A model generated the notes under the pieces. It worked only from the letters and a program-made list of their open reading frames with translations, did no database searches and was not told the origin of the DNA. The position numbers were made by a program, and so were the translations under genes. Shown here one piece after another: positions 25,793 through 34,784 of a DNA stretch of 64,000 bases. Positions within the stretch are counted from its first letter, which is position 1. Every line of letters begins with the position of its first letter. Origin of the DNA: JAJYKN01 sp035516155 (GTDB taxonomy: Bacteria > Nitrospirota > UBA9217); assembly GCA_035516155.1 (NCBI GenBank), contig DATJAP010000016.1, forward strand, positions 1 to 64,000, read 5' to 3'.

Positions 25793-27050
25793 CGAAGTAT
25801 TGCCGTTTATAAGCGGGACCAGATCGCGCTCCAAAGGAGGGCTTTCGCTTCATGCTTACGTTTTTTGCATTCGGTTGCTCCCCGATTGCACGTACGATAG
25901 CGGCAAGAACGAATGCCGTCATCGACATCCCGAGGGGTTACCAACTCGAAACTGCTGCCACATTCTTTATAGAGACATCGCTATAAGCAAATTCCCTCTC
26001 GAACCAATTGGTCTCTTGATGACACCTTCATTAAAAAGACTGATGAGGTTTCGAAAAAACCTTATGGTGAGTAGTTGGATTAAAGTTAGACACCATGATA
26101 AAAAAAAAGTTTAAAATAAATCATTCCCCTTCTAATTGGTCATAAAATAACATCGTACTCCCTCCCTTACCGATTTACCGGCAATCGATGCTACGGTACA
26201 ACAGAAAATTTCCAAACAATGTGCCTCGTGTAAATTGGGCAGTGTTAATCGGACAAAATCTGAAATCACGGTCGGGGCAAGGCGCTAAAGATTCGGTAAC
26301 GCCATTTGCACTTCATTCGCAAATTAAACCATTTGCAGATCTATGTGTCAAATATTCATGGCGCTTCTACAATTTTGTTGTTAAAGACAGGAGAATAATG
26401 ATTGGTATTCGACCTTCCTGTTGGATAAAAGATCGCGATTCATGGCCTCACGGTTTCCCTCAAGAACGATATGGTTCAGAAGCGGGCAGACCTCCAGATT
26501 ACAACGGTTGAACTTGGTGGACAGTTTCATAAAGACAACGTGGATATGAATGTTGTTGAAGCGCGGGGAAAGAAGGTCGAGCGCTTTAAAACATCCATGA
26601 TGCTTAACAAAATAAAAGCGCCTGGAGGTCCAAAAACCAACCGGCGATGGAACAGAGAGGGAAGCTGGATGAACTTATGCCAAATTATCAAAGGCATGAC
26701 AAAATCCAGAAGCATCGCAAAAAATAATATTCCGTAGGGAAAAACGCGTGACGTAAAAGGTTAGAGATGGCTCAACAATGAATTCTCAGAGCATGTTCAG
26801 GTATACGGAAGTGCCAAATATACGAAAGACACTTAAGATAAACACGCCGACGTGGCAGCCAATGAATCAAAAGGCATGTCACACATCCGCTTTTAAAAAA
26901 TAATTCGAAAGGTGTGCTAAAATATGCTCATGAAAGTCTTGTCATTCTAGACAAGGGAATGTAGCGACCGGTACAGACACTTTAGGATCATCAAGGCATA
27001 TTCGTTCGCATCCGCTCACGTGGACGCTCCTCGTAAAAAGGGGAACAACA
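25793..27050. other. gene-poor, AT-richer spacer between two transporter operons
   Basis: About 1.26 kb without a convincing gene; base composition is more AT-rich than the neighbours. Around 26471-26737 (plus) there is an 88-codon open frame whose middle (GGQFHKDNVDMNVVEARG, then KKVERFKTS) loosely resembles the DEDD N-terminus of IS110-family transposases, but there is no start context, and nothing recognisable follows. I read the stretch as decayed mobile DNA with low confidence. The last 150 bases should hold the promoter of the rightward exporter operon, including the inverted repeat at 26938-26955. Confidence 0.4.
26938..26955. promoter_or_regulatory. inverted repeat upstream of the DevCAB-like operon, possible operator
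   Basis: A perfect 6-6-6 inverted repeat, CTTGTC-ATTCTA-GACAAG, about 95 bases before the GTG of the first exporter gene. No T-run follows, so it is not an intrinsic terminator. Size and position suit a repressor-binding site, but no regulator gene is adjacent. Confidence 0.35.
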
Positions 27051-28187
27051 GTGAAGGGTATCCTCAAAATCGCGTATAAGCTGTTGGTGAATGACAAGGG
27101 CAAATTCGCCGCTTTGCTCGTCGGCATAACATTCGCGGTCTTTTTGATGGTGATGATGACATCGATGTTCGCGGGCATCCTGCACCGGTCGTCTGCCACT
27201 GTTCTAAATGTAGGTGCCAAACTTTGGGTGATGGACCCGGCCGTCAATACCCCAGCGAACAGCATCCCCCTGCCGGATTATGTATTGGATGCGGCACGGA
27301 GCATTAATGGTGTCAAATACGCAGTACCACTCTATTCCGGCGGGGCGCTCGTGAAGATGCGCGATGGCGTCTATCAATCGGTGACGGTCCTCGGCCTGGA
27401 CGACGCCAGCCTGTATGGGAGACCTGATCTTATCGAGGGGAATATCCATGATATCTATGCAGAAAATGCTTTTATTGTGGTTAAGGATGCGGAATTTGCC
27501 AAACTCGAAAATCCGAAGATCGGAACTGAATTTGAGATAAACGATCACCGGGGAGTCATAGTCGGCATTGCTAAAGTCACTACCAGCGGCTTGTTTGGAG
27601 TGCCGACTCTCTACACCACGTATAACAGGGCTATCACTTATATACCCTCCCTGAGATTTACCGCCGCATTTATCTTGATCGAGCCGAAGAGCAGCGACGC
27701 GGTGCCGTACATCAAGCAGCAAATAGCACAATTTGGATACGAGGCGCTGACGGCAGATGAATTTATCCAGAAGACTTCCACATTTTACAAATACAAGACA
27801 GGGCTGGGTATCAATGTGCTCATCATGACGGTAATAAGTTTCATCGTGGGCTTATCCATTTCGGGACAAACTTTTTACACCTTCATCCTTGAGAACCTGG
27901 AAAAATTCGGCGCTTTGAAAGCAATCGGAGCAAAGGGGAAAGAACTGGTTTATATGATCCTGTTCCAGGCGACTTTTACATCTCTTACCGGCTACGGCCT
28001 TGGTATCGGCCTCGCCTCCACTCTAATCACGATGGCAAGACTCAGGCTGCCCAGCTATGCAGCCAGAATAACGTATGGATCTCTCGGTTTCGCTTTTGTC
28101 ATGGTCTTGATCATTGCCAGCATTTCAAGTTATATCGGTGTTAGAAAAGTGCTCAAGATAGAGCCTTTCGACATTTTCAGAGGATAA
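27051..28187 (+). CDS. ABC exporter permease, DevC/MacB (FtsX) type
   Basis: A 378-residue membrane protein with one N-terminal helix (about residues 20-45), a large periplasmic domain, and three C-terminal helices ending in the FtsX-family tail YIGVRKVLKIEPFDIFRG. This four-helix layout is that of DevC/MacB/LolC permeases, which drive export mechanically rather than through a membrane pore. It begins with GTG after AGGGGAA. The ATPase gene starts one base after its stop, and an HlyD-like adaptor and outer-membrane channel follow, giving a complete four-gene exporter. In cyanobacteria DevBCA exports glycolipid; the cargo here is unknown. Confidence 0.85.
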   Translation: MKGILKIAYKLLVNDKGKFAALLVGITFAVFLMVMMTSMFAGILHRSSATVLNVGAKLWVMDPAVNTPANSIPLPDYVLDAARSINGVKYAVPLYSGGALVKMRDGVYQSVTVLGLDDASLYGRPDLIEGNIHDIYAENAFIVVKDAEFAKLENPKIGTEFEINDHRGVIVGIAKVTTSGLFGVPTLYTTYNRAITYIPSLRFTAAFILIEPKSSDAVPYIKQQIAQFGYEALTADEFIQKTSTFYKYKTGLGINVLIMTVISFIVGLSISGQTFYTFILENLEKFGALKAIGAKGKELVYMILFQATFTSLTGYGLGIGLASTLITMARLRLPSYAARITYGSLGFAFVMVLIIASISSYIGVRKVLKIEPFDIFRG

Positions 28188-28188
28188 T

Positions 28189-28893
28189 ATGGCCACAGTG
28201 GCGGTAAAAGCCGACGAGCTGATCAAATGGTTCGGCGAGGGGGAAACAAAAACGATTGCCGTGCGGGGCGTCAGTTTTGAAGCCCACTTTGGGGAAATGT
28301 TTTACATCGAGGGCCCTTCGGGGAGCGGTAAAACAACCTTGTTAAGTTTGATCTCGGGAATTCTCAAGCCAAACTCAGGCACGGTGATGGTCGAGGACAA
28401 GGATATCTGGAGCATGCCAGGTGACGAGATCGCTGAGTTCAGGCTGAACAAGGTTGGATTCGTGTTTCAAGATTACCACCTCTTTCCGCGGCTTTCAACA
28501 GTTGAAAACGTGGCGATCCCCCTTATCCTGAAACGACAGGACTGGAATGAATCCATAAACAAGGCCATGGAGTATCTCGAAATAGTAGGGATCAAAGATC
28601 GCGCATTTCTCCAGCCAGTCAAATTGAGCGGCGGGGAGCAGCAACGCGTGGCGATTGCCAGGGCGATCGCAAGCAGCCCTGATATCCTGGTTTTCGACGA
28701 ACCGACCGCATCGCTGGATGGCGACACAGGGAGAAAAATCGTGGATTTCGTCAAGAAAAATGTCCTGAATGAAAAGCGGTGTATCATCATCGTTACCCAC
28801 GACAGCAGAATATTTGAATACGCCGATAGGATCATGAAAATGGAGGACGGCAGAATCACCGGCATCATAAAAGGAGAAGAGCGTGAGGAATAA
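28189..28893 (+). CDS. ABC exporter ATPase, DevA/MacB/LolD type
   Basis: A 234-residue nucleotide-binding subunit. Walker A is GPSGSGKTTLL (about residues 41-51), the Q-loop lies in VGFVFQDYHLFPRL, the signature is LSGGEQQRVAIARAIA (about 145-160), Walker B is ILVFDEPTASLDG, and the switch histidine is in IIIVTHDSRIF. The LSGGEQQRVAIARA signature is typical of LolD/MacB-like ATPases that pair with FtsX-type permeases. It sits one base after the permease stop and overlaps the adaptor start. Confidence 0.9.
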   Translation: MATVAVKADELIKWFGEGETKTIAVRGVSFEAHFGEMFYIEGPSGSGKTTLLSLISGILKPNSGTVMVEDKDIWSMPGDEIAEFRLNKVGFVFQDYHLFPRLSTVENVAIPLILKRQDWNESINKAMEYLEIVGIKDRAFLQPVKLSGGEQQRVAIARAIASSPDILVFDEPTASLDGDTGRKIVDFVKKNVLNEKRCIIIVTHDSRIFEYADRIMKMEDGRITGIIKGEEREE

Positions 28894-29845
28894 GGTGATA
28901 TTTATCGTTGCGATCATCGGTCTGATGATCGGCCTCGGAAGTGCCTACATATTCAGCATACAGCAAAAGCCCCTGCCCCCGGCATTCAAACCGGCTTCCA
29001 ATCCCTATGCAAAGGGCATCTATGCCAACGGCATCGTTGAAAGTTATCAAGGAAACGGCGAGAACATTAATATATATCCTGAGGTTCCGGGGCCGATCAA
29101 ACAAATCCTAGTCTCCGAGGGAAAAATCGTAAAAAAAGGTGCTCCGCTGATTCTGATCGATGATTCCCTCCAGAGGGCAACCGTCGAACAACAAAAAGCA
29201 CAGATAGAGTTCGCCGGCGCAAGTCTTAAAAACGTTCAGGACCAACTGGACAAACTAAGGAAATCATATGAACTGGACCCGAGATCCGTGAGTAAAAATG
29301 ATTTGGATAATGCGGACAACGCGGTCAAAGTGGCAAAAGCCAATATCGACGTAGCGCAAAAACAGTATGATGTCGCCCAAACGCTGCTGTATAAGTACAC
29401 CATCAGGGCACCCATAGATGGCGCAATCCTGGCGATCAATGCCGCGGTCGGCAGCTACATATCCGCGCAAGGCACTTACGATACCTATACACAGGGATTT
29501 GATCCCGTCATTGCCATGGGAAGGGCACAAACCTATATCGGCGTCAGATGCTATATTGATGAAATCCTCATATCTAGACTGCCTCAAGCGTCACAAATGC
29601 GCGCGCAAATGTTTATTCGAGGCACGAATATCAACGTTCCTCTTGAATACGTGCGAGTACAGCCTTATGTATCGCCTAAAATTGAGTTATCGGATCAAAA
29701 ACTTGAAAGGGTAGATGTGAGAGTCTTGCCCGTGTTATTCAGGTTTAAAAAGACAAAAGATATCAATGTCTATCCAGGTCAATTGGTAGATGTTTATATT
29801 GGAGAAACGGAGACAGAAACAAAAAGTACCGGTACTCAACAGTGA
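28883..29845 (+). CDS. HlyD-family periplasmic adaptor, DevB-like
   Basis: A 320-residue adaptor with an N-terminal membrane anchor (residues 4-25), a split lipoyl motif (EVPGPIKQILVSEGKIVKKG, about 64-83; YTIRAPIDGAILAINAAVG, about 172-190) and a coiled-coil hairpin in between (about 95-165). The GTG start at 28883 follows AAAGGAG and overlaps the ATPase stop. It would link the DevC-like permease to the outer-membrane channel encoded next. Confidence 0.85.
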   Translation: MRNKVIFIVAIIGLMIGLGSAYIFSIQQKPLPPAFKPASNPYAKGIYANGIVESYQGNGENINIYPEVPGPIKQILVSEGKIVKKGAPLILIDDSLQRATVEQQKAQIEFAGASLKNVQDQLDKLRKSYELDPRSVSKNDLDNADNAVKVAKANIDVAQKQYDVAQTLLYKYTIRAPIDGAILAINAAVGSYISAQGTYDTYTQGFDPVIAMGRAQTYIGVRCYIDEILISRLPQASQMRAQMFIRGTNINVPLEYVRVQPYVSPKIELSDQKLERVDVRVLPVLFRFKKTKDINVYPGQLVDVYIGETETETKSTGTQQ

Positions 29846-29874
29846 CGACGACATTCATTTTCAAGGAAAAGTTA

Positions 29875-31437
29875 ATGTCATTGTATCGACAAAAACGGAT
29901 AAGCTGCTCGAAAACAACAAGGAAGATCAGACTCAAGAGATCCCTGATGGCGGCACTCAAGGGGCTGTGCGCCGTATTGCTGTGCTGCATGCTCAGTTGC
30001 GCCGTAGGGCCGAATTTTGAGCGTCCCAAACAGCCATCGATCGAGAGCTACACAACTGGAACAACGACGACCACGACCATCCCTGCGGACGGCAAGGCAC
30101 AGCATTTTGAACAGGGTGCCAAAATCGTTTCTGACTGGTGGCAGCTTTTTAATTCTCCCAAGCTCGACGCAGTCGTAAAAGAGGCCATCGCGAATAATCC
30201 GAACCTGCAGGCGGCACAGGCAAGTCTGCGCCAAAGCCAAGATAACCTCCGCGCTGGTTATGGTGTATTTTACCCCCAATTAAGCGCAGGCCTGGATGCA
30301 TCTCGTCAAAAATCCGCTCCGGCCCTCACGGGAGGAATAACCCCCAGCAGCATATATAATCTGTTCACTCTTTCAGCCACGGTCAGCTATGCCCTCGATG
30401 TTTTCGGCGGGGAACGCCGTGCCGTAGAAAGTCTCGGCGCCCAGGTGGATTTTCAACATGCCATGGTTTCGGCCACATACATAACCCTATCCGGCAATGT
30501 TGTTAATGCCATGATAGCGCAGGCGGGCTATCAAGAACAGATCAAGGCCACGGAGCAACTGATCGATTTACAGCGAGAACAAGTCAAGCTTACCGAAGCG
30601 CAGGCCCAAGCGGGTACCGTCCCGTACGCGAACTTACTCAGCCTTCAGAGTCAACTTGCATCTCTCGAAGCAACGCTTCCGCCGCTGCAGCAGAAGATAA
30701 ACCAGACCTGGCACTTACTTGCGACCCTGGTAGGACGCACGCCTGCGGAGTGGGCCCCGCAGCAGGTCGAATTGGCCGATCTTACGCTGCCCGGTGAGCT
30801 GCCGCTAACCTTGCCCTCGCAGTTCGTTCGCCAGCGTCCCGACATACTCGCGGCTGAGGCACAGCTGCACAGTGCCAGCGCGGAGATCGGAGTGGCCACT
30901 GCGGCATTATTCCCCAGCTTTACGCTTAGCGGTGACTACGGTGTCGGAAGCAATACTTCCAATAACCTCTTTAAAAGTAACAGCAGCTTCTGGAGCCTCG
31001 GTGGCAGCATCAGCGCCCCCCTGTTCCGCGGCGGGACGTTGTGGTACGGACGACAGGCCGCGCTTGATGCATATCAGTCCTCCTTGGCAAATTACCGCCA
31101 GACCGTTCTCAGCGCCTTTGCCCAGGTTGCTGATACCCTGCGGGCGTTGGAACATGATGCCGAGTTGGTGCATGCCCAGTCTCGTGCGCTCAAGGCTGCC
31201 GAAGAAGCGCTGCGGTTGATTCAGGATGACTACCAGGCCGGCACGGCCAATTATATTCAGGTTCTTGTTGCGGACGGCCAGTACCATCAGGCGCAGATCG
31301 GTTATCTCCAGGCTCTGGCCCAGCGTTATCAGGATACAGCCGCTCTATTTGTGGCTCTCGGCGGAGGCTGGTGGAACGCTGAAGAAAATGTCACTGGCAC
31401 AGCATCGAACAACGACAGTTTACTCCGTTCCCAATAA
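29875..31437 (+). CDS. outer-membrane efflux lipoprotein, NodT/OprM family
   Basis: TolC-fold channel, about 520 residues from ATG 29875, which has AAGGA upstream; a GTG at 29842 overlaps the adaptor stop and is the alternative. The signal peptide ends in CCMLSC-AVGPNFERP, a lipobox followed by the hallmark VGPNF(E/H)xP of OprM/NodT proteins. Two OEP repeats follow; conserved parts are DVFGGERRAVESL, RQRPDILAAEAQLHSASAEIGVATAALFPSF (read in two pieces, about 320-350) and the C-terminal ALGGGWW. Fourth gene of the DevCAB-like operon; may also serve the nearby RND pump, which lacks a channel. Confidence 0.88.
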   Translation: MSLYRQKRISCSKTTRKIRLKRSLMAALKGLCAVLLCCMLSCAVGPNFERPKQPSIESYTTGTTTTTTIPADGKAQHFEQGAKIVSDWWQLFNSPKLDAVVKEAIANNPNLQAAQASLRQSQDNLRAGYGVFYPQLSAGLDASRQKSAPALTGGITPSSIYNLFTLSATVSYALDVFGGERRAVESLGAQVDFQHAMVSATYITLSGNVVNAMIAQAGYQEQIKATEQLIDLQREQVKLTEAQAQAGTVPYANLLSLQSQLASLEATLPPLQQKINQTWHLLATLVGRTPAEWAPQQVELADLTLPGELPLTLPSQFVRQRPDILAAEAQLHSASAEIGVATAALFPSFTLSGDYGVGSNTSNNLFKSNSSFWSLGGSISAPLFRGGTLWYGRQAALDAYQSSLANYRQTVLSAFAQVADTLRALEHDAELVHAQSRALKAAEEALRLIQDDYQAGTANYIQVLVADGQYHQAQIGYLQALAQRYQDTAALFVALGGGWWNAEENVTGTASNNDSLLRSQ

Positions 31438-32059
31438 AAAAACGTCATTTCGTCATGCACCCGATCAATCCACCTGAATCTTACAGGGATGTCCTGTATT
31501 CGCATCGTCTGGGACTGAATCAATGCCGTTTCTCTTGCAGTACTGGATCAGGTAGCGAATGTGATCTTATTGATGTCACCAACTACTCTGCACACCGAGT
31601 AAAGCGGACTAACTCTCAATTACCTTACAAGTGTCAAGACATCGGTAACCCCAAGCGCCATTTTTTATATCCCGAGGCCGGTGTTCCGGGTTCCATTGGG
31701 TAACTATCATGCAATCCTTATCCGGCATCGCCAAAAGAGAGCATCGATGGAAGAAGACCCCCATACTCTTCTGTCAGGGTACAGATTGTGGCGAAGATCC
31801 ATAAAAGTGCAGCTTTATTTTAGAAAAGACATCATCGATGCTTTTGAGTACTAAATGCTTGAAGGCTTACTCCCCGATGATTCCCTTATCCCCGTCGGGT
31901 AACTGATACCCCGATATTTTGCACCGTTCGAACCGGGGAACTGATGTCCTGACATGTGACAATTACCAGATGAAATATACGATGCGGTGCGAAGTAATTA
32001 ATCGTCGGAAAGACCCGCTCAGAGCCCGAGAGGGCTTTTTTGTTCTTATCCAAAACACA
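31438..32059. other. intergenic region after the exporter operon
   Basis: About 620 bases between convergent units. No protein-like frame is credible. The region ends in an intrinsic terminator on the plus strand at 32023-32041. The 590-base distance from the last rightward gene suggests either a long 3' untranslated region or a small RNA that uses this terminator. Confidence 0.4.
32023..32041 (+). terminator. intrinsic terminator, plus strand
   Basis: AGCCC-GAGA-GGGCT stem-loop at 32023-32036 followed by five T. It points rightward and lies 18 bases before the stop of the convergent rlmA gene. Confidence 0.6.
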
Positions 32060-32923
32060 TCATCCCGTACTCTTATTGAAGACCCGTAACTCGACATCCA
32101 CATCCAAAGCAAGTCGGTCAAGAGCTTCTACCTTGGCTTTGGTCTTGAGATCGATATTCCAAAAATAGGGCGTCATTGCCAGAAGATCCATGATCGCGGC
32201 CCGGCTCTTCAACTCAAGCTGATAATTGATTCTCGTTTCAGTGGAAAGGGAAAAAAGTCCTTTGACCTCTTCGCAGATTGTTGATGGCGCATGCTCCCTG
32301 GTCTCCGGATAAATGATCTCTCGGAGGCCGTTGAGGTGCCTCGGCCCGGGGCTTACGACCAATAGCCCCCCCGTTTTCCTGAGCACCCTCGAAAATTCAT
32401 GAAAGTCAGCGGGCGAAAATACATTCAGAACCATGTCAAAGGAGGCCTGTGCAAAGGGCAGGTCAACGATGCTGGCAACAAACCAGCCCATCGTCCTGTC
32501 CCGTTGGGTGGCCTGACGGATGGCAGATTTTGAAATGTCCACTCCGTAGTATTCATGGGTGACCGGGGCCCCGGGTCTGTGCGCGAGAAACTCTTTGAGG
32601 CGCTTAAGATAAAAACCCTCACCGCAGCCGGCGTCAAGAATGTTAAAAGCGCTCTGGCTCCGGGATTCAGGGAGATTGTCTGCAACAGCTTCGTTAATGT
32701 CACTGGAAATCCCGTCGTACAGCCCGAGGTCCAGAAACCGCCTTCGGCTCCGGATCATTTCCTTACTGTCACCTGGTTCTTTGGAGTTCTTCTTGTGAGA
32801 AAGCAGGACATTGACGTACCCTTCGCGGGCAGCATCGAACGTGTGGTTCTTGGAGCATCGGTAGCCGTCAGCAGAATTCAGGAGGGGATTGCGGCAGACG
32901 GGGCATTGCAGGATGATGGTCAT
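32060..32923 (-). CDS. rlmA: 23S rRNA (guanine-N1)-methyltransferase RlmA
   Basis: A 287-residue SAM-dependent enzyme that methylates a guanine in helix 35 of 23S rRNA (G745 in E. coli numbering). The N-terminal zinc ribbon is CPVC (residues 7-10) with CSKNHTFDAAREGYVNVL, the RlmA signature. The SAM motif is ILDAGCGEGFYL (about 103-114), then YYGVDISKSAIRQA and VLNVFSPADFHEFSRVL. The ATG at 32923 is chosen so that the protein begins close to the zinc ribbon; an in-frame ATG at 32947 adds eight residues. Confidence 0.9.
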   Translation of the reverse strand: MTIILQCPVCRNPLLNSADGYRCSKNHTFDAAREGYVNVLLSHKKNSKEPGDSKEMIRSRRRFLDLGLYDGISSDINEAVADNLPESRSQSAFNILDAGCGEGFYLKRLKEFLAHRPGAPVTHEYYGVDISKSAIRQATQRDRTMGWFVASIVDLPFAQASFDMVLNVFSPADFHEFSRVLRKTGGLLVVSPGPRHLNGLREIIYPETREHAPSTICEEVKGLFSLSTETRINYQLELKSRAAIMDLLAMTPYFWNIDLKTKAKVEALDRLALDVDVELRVFNKSTG

Positions 32924-32967
32924 TGTATCACGTCTTTGGTACCGCATTGTTTAAAGACTGACGGGTT

Positions 32968-33348
32968 CTATTTATCCCGCTTGTAGTACTGGATGTTGAC
33001 TTCATAGGCAATACTGGCGTGTCCGAAGGTATGGTTCATGCCGTGACAATAGACCTTTCCCTTCGTTGTCTTTTTGCGGGATTTAGCCAGGCCCGCAACC
33101 ACGGGGGCCAGATCGAAGCCGCCGCCCGTGCACCCATCCCCCATGCATTTCAGGTGAAAATCGGCGTAATCCGCTGACGAGAAACTGAGCGTACGCTTCA
33201 TTAAAACCGCGTCCAAACCGCGCCGGTAATAGGTCATACGAAATTCGATATTCGAAACGCCGGCATATCGCTCGGAAATCAGACCAAGGGCAACCAGGGC
33301 GGCCTTCTCCCTCTCCAGTTTTTGTCTGTAACTCTGTCTGTGGTTCAT
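32968..33348 (-). CDS. hypothetical protein with conserved Cys/His cluster
   Basis: I do not recognise it. The 126-residue product (ATG 33348, AAGGA upstream) begins with a basic helical segment MNHRQSYRQKLEREKAALV. A Cys/Gly-rich middle, HLKCMGDGCTGGGFDL (about residues 66-81), and a His-rich end, YCHGMNHTFGHASI (about 100-113), could bind a metal or be disulfide-linked. No signal peptide. It lies 44 bases upstream of rlmA on the same strand, so the two may be co-transcribed. Confidence 0.6.
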   Translation of the reverse strand: MNHRQSYRQKLEREKAALVALGLISERYAGVSNIEFRMTYYRRGLDAVLMKRTLSFSSADYADFHLKCMGDGCTGGGFDLAPVVAGLAKSRKKTTKGKVYCHGMNHTFGHASIAYEVNIQYYKRDK

Positions 33349-33561
33349 GTTTTTCCTTTCGTGTAAAAGACAAAAGTCCCAAGCAGTAAATGCGGAATTC
33401 ACGATGCAGGATGATGATTCCGGATGAAGTAAAGGGGAAAACCGTGGGGCCCCCCCTCCGGACATCCGGAGCAATCTGTACTGCCAGGCGTTACGGGTCA
33501 TAAAGAAGATCGTTGCTTTTTCCCCCGGCAGGAGATCGCGATCTGCTGCGACAACAAGGGA

Positions 33562-33597
33562 AAAGAAAAAACAGGCACTGACATGATCAGGGCCTGT
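33562..33597 (-). terminator. intrinsic terminator of the cold-shock gene
   Basis: On the minus strand ACAGGC...GCCTGT (plus 33571-33576 pairing near 33591-33596), with an inner CTGA/TCAG extension, is followed by a T-rich run at 33561-33570. It lies about 20 bases past the stop at 33616. Confidence 0.7.
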
Positions 33598-33615
33598 GAA
33601 GGTCTGGGCCTTGAT

Positions 33616-33816
33616 TTAGAGCTTTACAACGTTGGCTGCTTTGGGACCTTTGGGTGAGTCAACAACGTCGAACTGCACTGACTGGCCTTCGGCCAATGAC
33701 TTAAAGCCGCTGTCCTGAATGTCGCCGAAATGAACGAACACATCGCCGCCCTTTTCACGGGTAATGAATCCAAAGCCTTTGGAATCATTGAACCACTTTA
33801 CGGTGCCTGTTTCCAT
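33616..33816 (-). CDS. cold-shock domain protein, CspA family
   Basis: A 66-residue RNA/ssDNA chaperone with the two ribonucleoprotein motifs KGFGFI (RNP1, residues 13-18) and VFVHF (RNP2, about 27-31). The start is ATG 33816 after AAGGAGGG; the upstream extension is not conserved. It ends VVDSPKGPKAANVVKL, as in most CspA-type proteins. A hairpin with a U-run lies in its leader (33862-33895), and an intrinsic terminator follows, so it is monocistronic. Confidence 0.95.
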   Translation of the reverse strand: METGTVKWFNDSKGFGFITREKGGDVFVHFGDIQDSGFKSLAEGQSVQFDVVDSPKGPKAANVVKL

Positions 33817-33861
33817 GATGAGCTCCCTCCTTCTTGTGAAATTGAAGCGACGGAAAACAAT

Positions 33862-33895
33862 AAAAAAATGCCGCAAAGTCTATCTGTCTTTGCGG
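33862..33895 (-). promoter_or_regulatory. terminator-like hairpin in the csp 5' leader
   Basis: On the minus strand CCGCAAAG and CTTTGCGG form a perfect 8-bp stem (plus 33888-33895 and 33871-33878) followed by CA and seven T, about 45 bases before the ATG. This is the layout of an attenuator; transcription through it could depend on temperature or on cold-shock proteins. Alternatively it ends an upstream transcript. Confidence 0.5.
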
Positions 33896-34163
33896 TTTCC
33901 CTACAAGACCATCCGGAACTTCTTAAAACTATAATGCCCCCTCTGTGCCGGAATGTCAACGGTTATTAAGGCTTACGCGATAATATTTCCGACCAAATGA
34001 GCGCCTAACGTGGCAGTGTGACCACGGAGGAACATCAAAATTAACAATTACCTGCTGAATCATACTCAGAAGTTCTCGTTTTGTTGTCGGGGCTAGTCCA
34101 ATTCGGAAACTACCCGTAGGGAATTACGTGGAGATATGCAAGGACAAGATATGCAAGGAAGTG

Positions 34164-34192
34164 TTTACAATTGACGTCAAAACAAGTATAAT
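34164..34192 (+). promoter_or_regulatory. sigma-70-type promoter for the RRM-rpsU unit
   Basis: TTTACA (34164-34169), 17-base spacer, TATAAT (34187-34192). It leaves a leader of about 260 bases before the RRM gene. Confidence 0.65.
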
Positions 34193-34219
34193 CAGCGCAT
34201 ACTACCAACGGGGCAAGGC

Positions 34220-34241
34220 CCTCTCGTTTTGGAACGAGAGG
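34220..34241 (+). promoter_or_regulatory. stable hairpin in the RRM leader RNA
   Basis: CCTCTCGTT-TTGG-AACGAGAGG, a perfect 9-bp stem about 20 bases after the predicted transcript start. No T-run follows, so it is a structural element (stability, cold response or autoregulation) rather than a terminator. Confidence 0.45.
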
Positions 34242-34460
34242 TCGTCCGCGCTTCATCATCGATCACTGACTCCTCCTGCTCTCACCTTTTCCCCCATAAA
34301 AAAGCGACTGCATGCCTAGTCTGCGAACGGTGGTGTTTTGCGGACACGCAGGCGCGTGCGCACTCCCTCTTCAGGGGGACGGCGTGACCGGGGAGAAGAC
34401 GTAAACGAGCTGTACGGCAAGGACCGTCAGCGCGAAATTAAAATCACACAGGGAGGCAGC

Positions 34461-34784
34461 ATGGCGAAAAAACTTTATGTCGGGAATTTGTCGTATAACA
34501 CCCACGAGGAGGATTTGCGGGATGCATTCTCGAAGATCGGCGAGGTTCTGTCAGCCACATTGATCGTCGATCAGACGAACGGCAGGTCCAAGGGGTTTGG
34601 CTTCGTGGAGATGGCGTCGGATGAGGACGCGGCAAAGGCCATCTCTTCCATGAACGGCACAGCGTTCATGGACCGGACGATCACGGTGAGCGAGGCGAGG
34701 CCGAAGACTGATCGCTCGGGGTCCGGTGGCGGCAGGGGTAGTCGCGGCGGGTACGGCGGCGGAGGGGGAAGGTCGTGGAGGTAA
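34461..34784 (+). CDS. glycine-rich RNA-binding protein (RRM domain)
   Basis: A 107-residue protein with one RRM: RNP2 is KLYVGNLSY (residues 4-12) and RNP1 is KGFGFVEM (about 44-51). The last 25 residues are a Gly/Arg/Ser tail. Such single-RRM proteins occur in cyanobacteria and many Desulfobacterota and bind single-stranded RNA, often after cold. The ATG at 34461 follows GGGAGG; an upstream frame from 34338 is the untranslated leader. The stop overlaps the rpsU start by ten bases, so the two are coupled. Confidence 0.9.
   Translation: MAKKLYVGNLSYNTHEEDLRDAFSKIGEVLSATLIVDQTNGRSKGFGFVEMASDEDAAKAISSMNGTAFMDRTITVSEARPKTDRSGSGGGRGSRGGYGGGGGRSWR

Noticed and set aside
27204..27731. Minus-strand open frame inside the DevC-like permease
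   Set aside because: Shadow of a gene with clear FtsX-type membrane topology and operon context.
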